A stretch of 60,000 nt of DNA from Apostichopus japonicus (Eukaryota > Echinodermata > Holothuroidea > Aspidochirotida > Stichopodidae): assembly GCF_037975245.1 (NCBI RefSeq), contig NC_092567.1, positions 26,148,376-26,208,375 on the forward strand. The letters run 5' to 3'. Under the pieces are notes generated by a model. That model searched no databases, was not told the DNA's origin, and was given only the letters and a program-made list of their open reading frames with translations. Positions 24,971 through 35,446 of the stretch are shown here, piece by piece. The position numbers and the translations under genes were made by a program. The first letter of the stretch is position 1. Every line of letters begins with the position of its first letter.

Positions 24971-27900
24971 AGTTACTTCTAACTTCTGAGTGGTAGAGCT
25001 GGAAGAAAGAGGGCAGTATCCTTAGAGAGGGTCATTGGGGGTGCAGTGCAAGAATGTTACCAGTTTGTAGGCTAGAGTAGATCAGAGTGCGTATGTATGT
25101 AGGAGAAAGGTAAGTATCGTCTTTTGTAAATAACCAAACCAGTAAATTATGGGGTATAAGTTTGGACTGAATGGTCAGTTGAACTGGCTCTTTAAATTTT
25201 GACAGACTTTAATTTTCAGAAACTAATTTCAGGAAATACTTCTTTTGGTTCATCACTTTATACAGTACCAGTAATGTATTATATCTAACACAATACATGT
25301 GTAACATATATATCGGTATGATACATGCACAATGCATTGCCACAGTTCATGAATTACTGTACTATACAGATGCTTAGTAGCCAGTATTCTTGAGCTTGTT
25401 TACTACAGAACTACCTGTGTACAGTATGTTGTCATACACAGCCTACCGTAATAGCACACTTCCGTTCCACACATTTGTCATTCTAGCTCTGTAATAAAAA
25501 TTAATGAAAAAAGGGTGAAATTGTGAGGGTTAGTGTTCTAATAACTGGGAATATTTTTCATGCTGTCTCGATCGTGTATAGTGAATCCATATATACACTT
25601 TTAATATGAATATAATATTTTGTGTTAAACTTGATATAAGGTGATATAGCATGGTACATAAAATAGAGCCTCAATTTGAAAGAGTTACAATAGCTTTGGA
25701 TTACAAATTCTCCTGTGTGCAAAATGATCTGATAAAACCTTCAATTTGGATTTGGGTGAATTACAAAGTCAGTCATGGTGCCTCTTTTAAGCAATTGGAG
25801 ATCCTTCATGGTCTGAGAATTGCAAAAGTGAACCTAAAATGAGCTACTTAAAATTGTGGAGAGATACATGGAGTCAAATTTAGATGGTTTGTGTACATGT
25901 GTAGAATTTGCAATTAACGATCAAAGTCATGTTGATTGACTGAAAACCCTTTCACACACTACACCAGTGCCTTTAATTACTATGCCTCAAGCTGGCTGAA
26001 AGATGAGGTGTCCTGTGTTTAGGACTGATGTCCCCAATTTCTGCATTGACATTATTGATCATGATAAATTTATATCAGTGTATAGAACATTCATGTGTAT
26101 TTTACATTACTTGTGTCATGAAAGCAACAGTTTACAGTACTTACACAAGGAAAATATATCATATGGGAAGGGGTTTTGTAACCCTTCGCAACAGGTGAGC
26201 TAGCCCCCTAGATTTTAAGCCATCCTCTTGGTTTCATCAAATATGACTGATCTCAATAAATAAAGTAGATTATTCAAGGTTGTTACTCAGTTTGTGTCCC
26301 ACGATATCCTGTCTGTTGTGTACCAGATGTCAAACTTAATTAAGAGTTGAACAGTGTACACATCACTTTAGCAGCTTGAAGACTGCGTAATAAGGTGCAA
26401 ACGGGTTATATCCTGTGATATTGGGCCATTGGTAATTAGTAGCTGATAGCTTGTCTGTCCACATTGCTCTTAAAGTACAGAGAGTTGCTAGTACTGTAAA
26501 AGATGAAATTCTCTAATGTAATACTCAAGGTCTAACAACATGGTCTTACAATTAAAGTTTAAACACGATCTTCAGCATGATCACAACTTGTCAAACAAAT
26601 ATTGTAACATCAAACCTATATTTTTTTATCTGCTTGCCGTTCATTGTTCAGTTAAATTGAGTGTTTAGCAAGTAATGCACTATTTACACTAAATAACTAT
26701 GGTGTATTAACTGCATTCACAGCTGTTAATCTCATGGTTGTACTTTTAAGATACATTTTTCAGAAAAAAAATAAGAAAAAGTTTTGGACCAAACTGCATG
26801 ATCTCCTCTTTAGTATTTATGGAGAGGGGGAGGGGGAAGGGAAGGGAAGCCAAAGAGAGAGTGCCAGAGGAGGATGGGAGGGGAGAATCAAACTTTGGTT
26901 TCCCAAAGAACGTTGCCAGACATGCATCAGGATACTTGGTTTCAGTTTTATACAAACAATTTCATCTCTGAATACAGCTACATAATACAAACTTGTCATG
27001 TGATTGCAAAAAGTACCAAATATGATGTCCTGTAGAAGGTACATTACTTCTTGTTCACATTTCTGTATGGAGTTCCTTGTTGTTGTGTTTGGACAGTGTG
27101 ATAATAGGGGATTTTTGCTAAAACTACCAGAATAAGATTTATGAATACCTTAAAGCTGGAGTCTGAAAGTCGCATTATATTTCATAATTTTTTAATCTTT
27201 TGGTACTTTTGTTGGATAATATTGCATCCATTAGACTTTACAGTATGCATCTCTTTGTCACTTCTATGTAGTAGCAACATGGTCATTCTTTATATGGTAT
27301 CACTGCTGTATGTACGTACGTACTGTAAAACAAATACAATCATTTAGTAGCAGTCTTTGAACACAAAAACCATAACCAGTATATTTTGTGTATATTGTTA
27401 TAGTATTGTGTTTTTTTTTTTTTGTAAGAAAACTTCTTACAATGCCATATGTTATTTGCTTTGGCCAAGAGTGAGACCTCAATAGAACTATAAACTGTAA
27501 TTATCGCCTTGTGTTCTACATATTAAAGATAATGAAGTAAAGTTCTTAAATTGTATGTAGCTGTACAGTAACTGTATGTACAGTAGGCCTACCCATGCAA
27601 TACACTTCAATGTTTAAGCAAAGTCTATAAACAAGAACTTACTTCCTTATCCAGCTGCAGTATAATCAACGGAAAAAGTGGAAGTGAATGTGGATCCGTT
27701 ATTAGACTAGAGTTTGGTGTTATAAGCCTAATACAGTAAAACAAAAACCAATTTGAGATTTCAGCAGTTGAAAACAAAATTGGAGTTGAAGAGCTGTATT
27801 TTAAGCCTAATGAATGGTAAATATGAAAGTAAGGATAAGTGAGCAGTGACCATTAAGTCGGTCAATGGAGTGGTGGCAGCAAGGTTGTGGCAAAAGATGG

Positions 27901-28518
27901 AGGGGGGGGGAATTGTTACTGTTTGAAATTTTGTCAACTTGGGACAAAGAAAGAAAAGAAAATTTACATTATTTTTTTTTTCAAATTTAACTTGATATTT
28001 CTTGCATTGTTGTCAAAATTAGGTTGAAACGGGAAGGGGGAATTCCCTTCTGAAATCCCTCAGTTGGAATTCAGGGACCTGCATCCCTCTACATAATCTA
28101 ATCTAATCTAATCATGCGTGGAGAAGTGGGGGATTAAGATAAAACATCACTTTTTGCAGGTTTTAATTACTGTAGACTGATTGCAGTACTGTACATATTT
28201 TGAACATGACAGATGTATCTTGACAAAAATAGTATTTCGTCCCGTTTTGGTAACTGAGGATTCGGAAGTTTTCTTCCTTTGGATGATTAAGGTGTTAGTT
28301 TACATGAATCCTCCAATCATTTAGTGATTTCAATATTTCATTACTCAAAGTTATGAAAGTTGAAATTTTTTCTACGTACTTGATCAGTTCAGTGATCACT
28401 CACTATAGTGTTTTATATAGTTGACAATAAAACTCACTACATTGTTCATATCTGAATATGAAAATAAAAATAAAATAAAACTGTTAGCAAACTGCTTATC
28501 CACTAGAGAGCTTGTGTG
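24971..28518. other. Non-coding DNA, no gene seen
   Basis: AT-rich with a purine-rich patch at 26822-26885 and a G run at 27901-27910. A strong donor-like AAG|GTAAGTA at 25108 has only a weak acceptor upstream. It could end an untranslated exon of the downstream host gene, but nothing else supports that. Confidence 0.4.
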
Positions 28519-28627
28519 AGAGAATGTGTAAATATAAGTTGCCCTGATGTTTCGATCCTAGCAGGATCTTCTTCAAAGGCCTTTTTAGGATCGAAACGTC
28601 AGGCCAACTTACTTTTACACAATCTCT
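28519..28627. repeat. Long inverted repeat, Penelope-like motif
   Basis: Arms of 42 nt (28519-28560 and 28586-28627) pair with about five mismatches around a 25-nt loop. The inner 25 nt contain CCTGATGTTTCGATCCTA opposite TAGGATCGAAACGTCAGG. Motifs of the form GATCGAAACRTCAGG beside GAAGAAGATCCTG recall terminal repeats of Penelope-like retroelements. That family link is from memory and not verified. No reverse transcriptase frame is nearby. Confidence 0.55.
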
Positions 28628-29149
28628 GAATATGGTTAAATGTTCAACCACATACCCATGCAGATTGAACTTAACCCATACAGTAAGGTTTCCAGATCAA
28701 AATGCTTGTTAGAATGTACTTCTCAATCATTTCATCTCTTATTTCTTCTCTACTTCCATCCCCAATGCACCACTTGCCCCCCTCCCCCCGTACAACCTCC
28801 TCCACCCCGGGATGTGTTTGACTCTCTCTGTTTCATAGATAGTGTGTGCATACAGTATATCACATGAGACCTCTTCTCAGGATATGTGCACTTGATCAGG
28901 ATCATTTTCAGACTAGTTTTATACTTTCATCTGTGTATTTATAAGGTAACTTATTTTAGGTAATGATCTATCCAGTATCACATTGCAAATTCATGTGGGT
29001 GAAGTGCTATACATACTGTACTGCATGCAAAGATCATTCACAGGAAGCCATATTACTAGAGAATAAATTCACAGACAAAGTTTAGAATGTAAATTATTCA
29101 AATTGTTGATTTCAATTTGTCATCGAGGCCAATGTTTGTTTCTTTATTA

Positions 29150-29380
29150 CATTTACTTCGTTCCTCGCTTACCTGTCTCCCCACAACCTTAGCTTAGTAT
29201 TCTACCGTGCCTAGAAGGAACCGGTAAGGTTTTAACACTGTGCGCCGTCATGACCGGCTCCCCCGACCTCCGGTCAATGCCCTTCCTTCTCATTCTACCA
29301 TCCAAACTGTCAACATCGTGCGTTTTGTGCTCTGGATTTCCTACAGCAATATCCAAACCAGTAAGTTTTGGAATTTTTGT
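29150..29380. other. CpG-rich patch with splice-like signals
   Basis: On the plus strand a pyrimidine-rich tract ending CAACCTTAG (acceptor-like, 29189-29191 region) is followed about 31 nt later by CCG|GTAAGG. A second donor-like CCA|GTAAGT follows near 29359. On the minus strand a 73-codon frame (29189-29410) reads through the same CpG-rich sequence after an acceptor-like TGCTGTAG. The local composition resembles an exon, but no product is recognised. A 5' untranslated exon of the downstream gene is one possibility. Confidence 0.3.
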
Positions 29381-29657
29381 CATATAAATAGAATAGTTAA
29401 GTGATGCCAAATCAAATTTATTGAGGTATAAACTTGATAAACTGATATGCTGTTATAGCAACACTTTCAATTTAAAATCAGATGTAATTGACCACCAACT
29501 GTCAGCCAGGCCTGGCTGTGATCAGTTGTAGAGACATACACGTGTGGAAGTAAATGTGGCAATAATAGCCACCAACCGACACAATTAACTGTGATTAAAG
29601 TCATCAGGATGACCAAGAGCTGTAAGGCATAGGACAGAGGTAAAAGGATGTGCTGAC

Positions 29658-29886
29658 ATATGGCGCGAGAAAGCGGAATATATTATGTACAACAATATAT
29701 ATGCTTTACTTGCAAAATACATACATGGTTTACTTCAAAAATACATTTTAGACATATTATATATTCTCCAAAGAAATATATTCTCTAACACAAAAGCATT
29801 TATAATATAAATATATATTCTCTAAGAGAAAAATATATATTTTCTTTCAATATATATATATATATATATTCTGTTAAAAAGCATAT
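29658..29886 (+). repeat. Left terminal inverted repeat
   Basis: It begins ATATGGCGCGAGAAAGCGG and runs through repeated ATATTCTCTAA units and an (AT)n tract to CTGTTAAAAAGCATAT. It matches the reverse complement of 32068-32307 almost base for base, with small indels in the AT tracts. Confidence 0.9.
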
Positions 29887-30025
29887 ATATTCTCTGACAG
29901 AAAAATATTTTTCTCTAACAAAATATATAAATTCTGCGACAGAAAAAAAAAAAATTCTACAGCAAAAATTATATTCTGTGCAAAAGTATATTTTTAATGT
30001 GAGAATATATATGGTCAATTCCACG

Positions 30026-31717
30026 GTGACTCGCGTGACATTTTTACTAAAATTCCTCTCTATTTAATATCATTAAACAAATAAAGAAATTACCTGGGAG
30101 AAAAGCATTCATGTAGTCAGTAAGGTAAGCCTTAATGCTTACAACAGTAGACAAAAAATATTTATACCTCAAGTATTGGGGGTGAAATTGGCGAAAAACT
30201 AAACGTGACTCGCGTGACAGTTACTATTAGCAAAAATCAGAATGCACACACAAATGTTCGATTTCTTATGTCTTATTAAAATATTTCCAATCACTTTTTG
30301 TAATCATACCGAAGTTGAAAAACACCTCTACCTCAATTGCTATGCAACTTTGAAAAAATGTTGTAATGCATGAAAATAACGATGAAGATGTATTGTGACT
30401 CGCGTGACAAGAAAACGTGACTCGCGTGACTAGTTCACTTTTCCGATAGTTCTAGACCAAATGCAGTAGTGAATCAAAGGTATAGATCTTACATAGTGAA
30501 ATATAACATTCATTGATCTAGAAAGTGTCCAAAAGGTACTTCCCTTGGGAATGTCCAGATGATATTATGTCCCCGAGTTACATTCATGACTGCAGACAGT
30601 AGGTAATATACTGTACGGGTAGTACAGTTGTTCAGGCAATATATCTTGTCAATTAATATTTGTAACAACATTTAGTCTGTTGAAGTCACTCATTTGAGAG
30701 TTATAGAAGAAAGAGATCTATCAAAATGTGATTCAAATTACCATTCTCATATTTGTCATATTTGAATAAACCAAAAATGTAATACTTGAGAAGATACATT
30801 CGCTCATAGGATTTTGGGAATGATTGAGCAGTTAAAACCTTACGGTTGTCAAGTCATAGCACATGGCATTGCCAGATACAAATATAGATAATGTTTTTGT
30901 ATATTACTTAAAAATCAATGACAAAGTGCTAACTTTCCAAATGTGGTGATAAAATAGGCATTATATTGCGAATAAATATTCATGATTTTAAATTCTGATA
31001 CTTCAAATGAAATTATCATAATTAGTTGCATTATGTGTGCCCATATTATTCAAGTTGCCTAATTAAAGGGGAATGCATATATGATATCTTTAACCAGTGA
31101 TTCATTCATCAAACTATAACATCCCTGAAAATTTCACACAGTAAATAGGTAGAAACACTATCTTGATTTGACGTGACTCGCGTGACGTGACTCGCGTGAC
31201 ATTCGTAAAGGGTGATTTTCTGCAAAATTTGAATATCTTCTGAAAAGGAAAATTCAGTTATCCTTTTGGTATCTATGTGAAGACGTGATATTCATTATTT
31301 GGAGTAAAACTATTGTGCAGGCAAGGAGAAAAAAAACAAAAACAGTAAATTTTGTGACTCACGTGGCAGTAAATCGAGGGTGTTTACTGTTTTCAATTTA
31401 CCACTGTTGTCTAATGCCTTGATGTCAAAATAAAATTGAAGCTATTAAGTGAGCACTATGCTATAGCAAATATAATTAGTCCAACACACAGTTAATAGGT
31501 AGAAACACTATCTTGAATTGACGTGACTCGCGTGACGTGACTCGCGTGACATTCGTAAAGGGTGATTTTCCACAAAATTTGAATATCTTCTGGAAAGGAA
31601 AATTCAGTAATCCTTTTGGTATCTATGTGAAGACTTGATATTCATTATTTGGAGTAAAACTATTGTGCAGGCAAGGAGAAAAAAAACAAAAACAGTAAAT
31701 TTTGTGACTCGCGTGAC
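30026..31717 (+). repeat. Dispersed 14-mer GTGACTCGCGTGAC
   Basis: Exact copies start at 30026, 30205, 30395, 30417, 31173, 31187, 31523, 31537 and 31704. One variant (GTGACTCACGTGGC) starts at 31354. All are on the same strand. Two pairs are directly head to tail, and one pair is 22 nt apart. The motif is itself GTGAC-TCGC-GTGAC and holds two CpGs. It is likely a protein-binding site of the mobile element, since nothing else in the interior is so well conserved. Confidence 0.9.
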
Positions 31718-31836
31718 AGTAAATCGAGGGTGTTTTCAATTCACCACTATTGTCGAATGCCTTGATGTAGAAAAAAAATTGAAGCTATTAAGTGAGCACT
31801 ATGCTATAGCAAATATAATTAGTCCAAAACACTGAT
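31138..31836 (+). repeat. ~350-bp tandem duplication
   Basis: Copy 1 (about 31138-31489) and copy 2 (about 31490-31836) both start near TTAATAGGTAGAAACACTATC or a close variant. Each carries a doubled 14-mer and a downstream single 14-mer, and they end near CAAATATAATTAGTCCAA. They differ at a modest number of sites. Copy 1 holds the only mutated 14-mer. Confidence 0.88.
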
Positions 31837-32067
31837 GATACCTATGATTAATATGTACAAATCTGCACAAAATGAAATTTCACTGTATTTTTCATAATTT
31901 AGTTACTACGGGAACCATTTGTTATTACCGACCCCATAATCAAACAAATGATGTTTCTGGGGTGAAAAAATTATTTTTAGTAACTACAAGTATTCTATTT
32001 ATTGGAAACTTATACAATTTTAATGTACAATGATTTTAAATTTTTTGGTATGATGTTGACCTTATCA

Positions 32068-32307
32068 TGGAATTGACCATATGCTTTTTAACAGAATATA
32101 TATATATATATATTGAAAGAAAATATATATTTTTCTCTTAGAGAATATATATTTATATTATAAATGTTTTTGTGTTAGAGAATATATTTCTTCGGAGAAT
32201 ATATATAAATATGTCTAAAATGTATTTTTGAAGTAAACCATGTATGTATTTTGCAAGTAAAGCATATATATTGTTGTACATAATATATTCCGCTTTCTCG
32301 TGCCATA
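32068..32307 (-). repeat. Right terminal inverted repeat
   Basis: Reverse complement begins TATGGCACGAGAAAGCGG. It continues past GCATAT directly into GGTCAATTCCA, showing that the left arm gained, or the right arm lost, about 120 bp at that point. Confidence 0.9.
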
Positions 32308-32312
32308 CTGAC

Positions 32313-32779
32313 CGGGTTGTAGTATTGTGCATAAGTGATGTGTCCATTCAAAAATGCTTGTAAAAAGTTACTTTTCGTTGGTAATGTTGTAAATTATGTT
32401 AGGTAATAATATTAATTAAATAGTTCAAATGATGGCATTCAATTGAATCATGAAGGGCACTAATTAAAAGGTAGTGTCTGATTGGACATCCTACCATTCC
32501 CTACTTCCAATCCATAGTCCACTCCTATGTCATTTCCAATTCTTGAGGAATGACAGAATCCACTCACTCACAGAGCTAGGGTAACAAACTTCCCTGGTCA
32601 CTTTTTTAAATAATTGTATCTGAAAGGAGATCTCTGGTACTCCCAAATATTTTGAAATAGTTGTGTGCTGACAAAAATGGATTAGAGATGAAAAAGTGCT
32701 CTTTTAACTGGCCATTTGAGAATGTTAGTCAAAAGTTTTGTTTGATGTGACCATTATCTACACCCATGTCAGATGATAT
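32313..32779. other. Non-coding DNA
   Basis: No gene or repeat recognised between the long-TIR element and the G-rich satellite. Confidence 0.5.
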
Positions 32780-33262
32780 TGGGGCAGTTGGATGGTGGAA
32801 GAGGTATGGGGGAGGGATATGGGAGAGGGTCATGGGGGAGGGGTATGGGGGAGGGTCATGGGGGAGGGGGAGAGGAGATGGGGTGATGAAAGAGCGGGAT
32901 GGTGGAGGGGGATGGAGGAGGGGGATGGGGAGGGGCATGTGGGAGGGGGATAGGGGAGGGGGATGGGAGAGCGAGATGGGGCAGCAGGATGGTGGAGGGG
33001 ATGGGGAAGGGGCATAGGGGAGTGGGATGATGGAGGGGGATGGGGGAGGGGCATGTGGGAGGGGGATGGTGGAGGGGGATGGGAGAGCGAGATGGGGCAG
33101 CAGGATGGTGGAGGGGATGGGGAAGGGGCATAGGGGAGTGGGATGATGGAGGGGGATGGGGGAGGGGCATGTGGGAGGGGGATGGTGGAGGGGGGTGGGG
33201 AGGGAAATGTGGGAAGGGCATAGAGGAGTGGGATGGTGGAGTGGGATGGGGCAGTGGGGTGT
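32780..33262 (+). repeat. G-rich satellite (GGGGGATGG type)
   Basis: About 480 bp of plus-strand purines built on GGGGGATGG, GGAGGGGCATGT and similar words. A longer unit of about 110 bp, including GAGAGCGAGATGGGGCAGCAGG, appears twice (near 32960-33060 and 33070-33170). The strong strand asymmetry and repeated G4-5 runs could form G-quadruplexes. Open frames on both strands here are composition artefacts. Confidence 0.9.
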
Positions 33263-35446
33263 TAATTGTATCAATGTAATAACCCTCAGATTGTTTTCAG
33301 CCCAGCTCCCATAGTTGTGTCTCACTTGAAGTACACTTTTTCGACAGTATGAAATGACAGGTACAGTACAGTTAGCATTCCCCTTGACTATATATGCTGT
33401 GACTATGAGGTATGTTGGTATGTAATAAATGGATGAGGGCAATCCTAAAGGTATATTCTGTTCTAGGATGCATGTATGACTGAAGACTCACTACCAATCT
33501 GTTCCTTGTTCTGCTAGTATAGTATGAAGCCATTTTGTGTCAAACTCCAAATTAGGATCCCTAGTGTTTACGTGCACTGATGTTATATGAAGCCAGATGT
33601 ATGCTACAATAACTGTGCTATTGTTTCTCCTGTTGTTCAGTTTCCGTCACAACGGAAAGGGTCATATCCTGACCAACATTGCCTCGATGAAAGTGTCCTC
33701 CAAACTCTGTGATAATGTGAAGTACCTGTACAAAGGCTTTCAATGCTGCATTCCTTTCAGAGTTTTATGATTGCTAATAATTGCTAAAAGTCTATTTTTT
33801 AAATACCCTTAGTAATTCATGGAGGTTCTAAATCTCAAAATGATCCTCATACATTGCAATTAAATGAATGGAACGGAATAAGATTGGTTTATATGTAGGA
33901 TTATAATAAAAAATTAAAAAGTATAAAGAAAACAGTCAGTGAGATAAACTGTAGTATTGTGCAGATTTGTGCCAGCTGTGTGTTATATTCATTAATGTTT
34001 GTATAGCAGCACATCAGTGTAAGTTGACACTGTAGGTATATAAGCTGATCCATCTTAAAGCAGCACTTCATGCAATGCAGTGACATCATTGCAATGTTTT
34101 TATAGGCTAAAGTTTTGCAATGGGTTGGCCTTTGGACAATATCAGACCAGTAAATGATTACAATTTAGCCTGTGAAATAGATTATAATCTATGAAAGAGT
34201 CCATGAGGCTTTGGACTCCAGCACTCTATCTACATACTGAGCCCTGTCCTAATTCTGCAAGTCTGGCTTGGGTGATCAGGATTCAAATTCTGTCCTTTCT
34301 TTTGTTCTGACTAATTATATCCTTGTAATTTGATTAAGAACCTCTGATGCAAAGACTACCCGTTGCTTTAAATAATAATATTCCTTTATTGATTCTATTA
34401 ACTCATGAAATGGAAGTAATATTAGATACATTTCTTTATCCCATCTCTATCCGTTATTTTCATGCTTAGCTCCTATTGATGGATATTGTGTCATGTGACA
34501 GACTATTCCTGAAAGTCTGTGATAAATGCAACACATGGTTTGTTGTCCTTCCTGTATACAGTAGAGCAGGTTACCTTACTAATGCACATGTGTAGGGTTA
34601 CTGGAACACTGTTATACAGTAATAGACACCTGAAACTAGGTTAGTATTTATAGGTATTACAATTCCTGCAAGGTTTTATCTAGTGATATATTTCATGTCA
34701 TACCTTAGAAGTATACTTAAACTTTAGCTCTTTCACTTTCATTCACTTTGTCAAGGTGATGTTAACATTATTTTGTTATTATTTTTATTTATTTAATAGA
34801 TGGAAATTGATTTTAAGTACTGTAAATTGGCTCTCATATTGATCAGTTCAAAACATGTGAATGTATTATAGGGACATTAAAGTCCATAACTTTCAGACGT
34901 GTACGTCCATAACCATAAATCTGTACGTCCATAACCACAGTGAAACAGACACGGGACCTAACTGTACTTAGAAGCATGGTATAAATTAATTCCTTTTGTG
35001 TTTGGAAGCTTAGAGTCCTGTTAATAGGCACATGCATTTGGTTGGTTTTTAAGATCTCAAACTTCACAGAGTTTTGGAAATGCACAAAAAACAGTATACA
35101 AAATCAACTTCTCTGCGTACGTCCACAACAATCCAACAATCAAATTCAGGCATGGTTATTTATCATGATGATAGTACTAGGTAAGGTACATGACTTGACC
35201 ACATGTATAAAAAGTTAAGTAATACTTTTGGATTGGAATACATGCCTTGTTAAACTCTCCGAAGTGTACATCCATTTATGGAACTGCCCAGTAGTCATAC
35301 CATACAGTATCTTTGGTTCCAAACCTCATAACTTTCGAATCTGGTTATCTTTATGTCCTTCGCTTATTTTACTGTTTCTTTGAATGTTTGCTAATCAATA
35401 GTGCCATATCATTAATGACCTTTAAAATCTCTTTGAATCTTCGCAG
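33263..35446. other. Non-coding DNA upstream of the large exon
   Basis: Presumed 5' intron of the host gene, because the next exon has a splice acceptor before its start codon. Copies of TACGTCCA(T/C)AAC recur at about 34902, 34924 and 35118. No exon identified. Confidence 0.5.

Larger units (their letters stand above)
29658..32307. mobile_element. 2.65-kb long-TIR element with internal 14-mer array
   Basis: The outer arms, 29658-29886 and 32068-32307, are about 230-240-bp inverted repeats with very high identity. The left inner end resumes at 30009-30023 (GGTCAATTCCA) after about 120 extra bp. CTGAC flanks both ends (29653-29657 and 32308-32312) and may be the target duplication; a TA duplication just inside is the alternative. 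The arms are AT-rich and built from degenerate ATATTCTCTAACA-like units. The interior has no coding frame. It carries nine exact and one variant copy of GTGACTCGCGTGAC and a ~350-bp tandem duplication. It looks like a non-autonomous DNA element of foldback or MITE type, family unknown. Confidence 0.8.

Noticed and set aside
30026-31717. CRISPR-like reading of the repeated 14-mer
   Set aside because: Spacing is irregular (0 to about 740 nt), the motif is too short, and the genome is animal; a transposon-internal site array fits better.
32729-33442. 237-codon proline-rich minus-strand frame, with smaller frames on both strands
   Set aside because: It is entirely the G-rich satellite read through; composition and repeat unit explain it.
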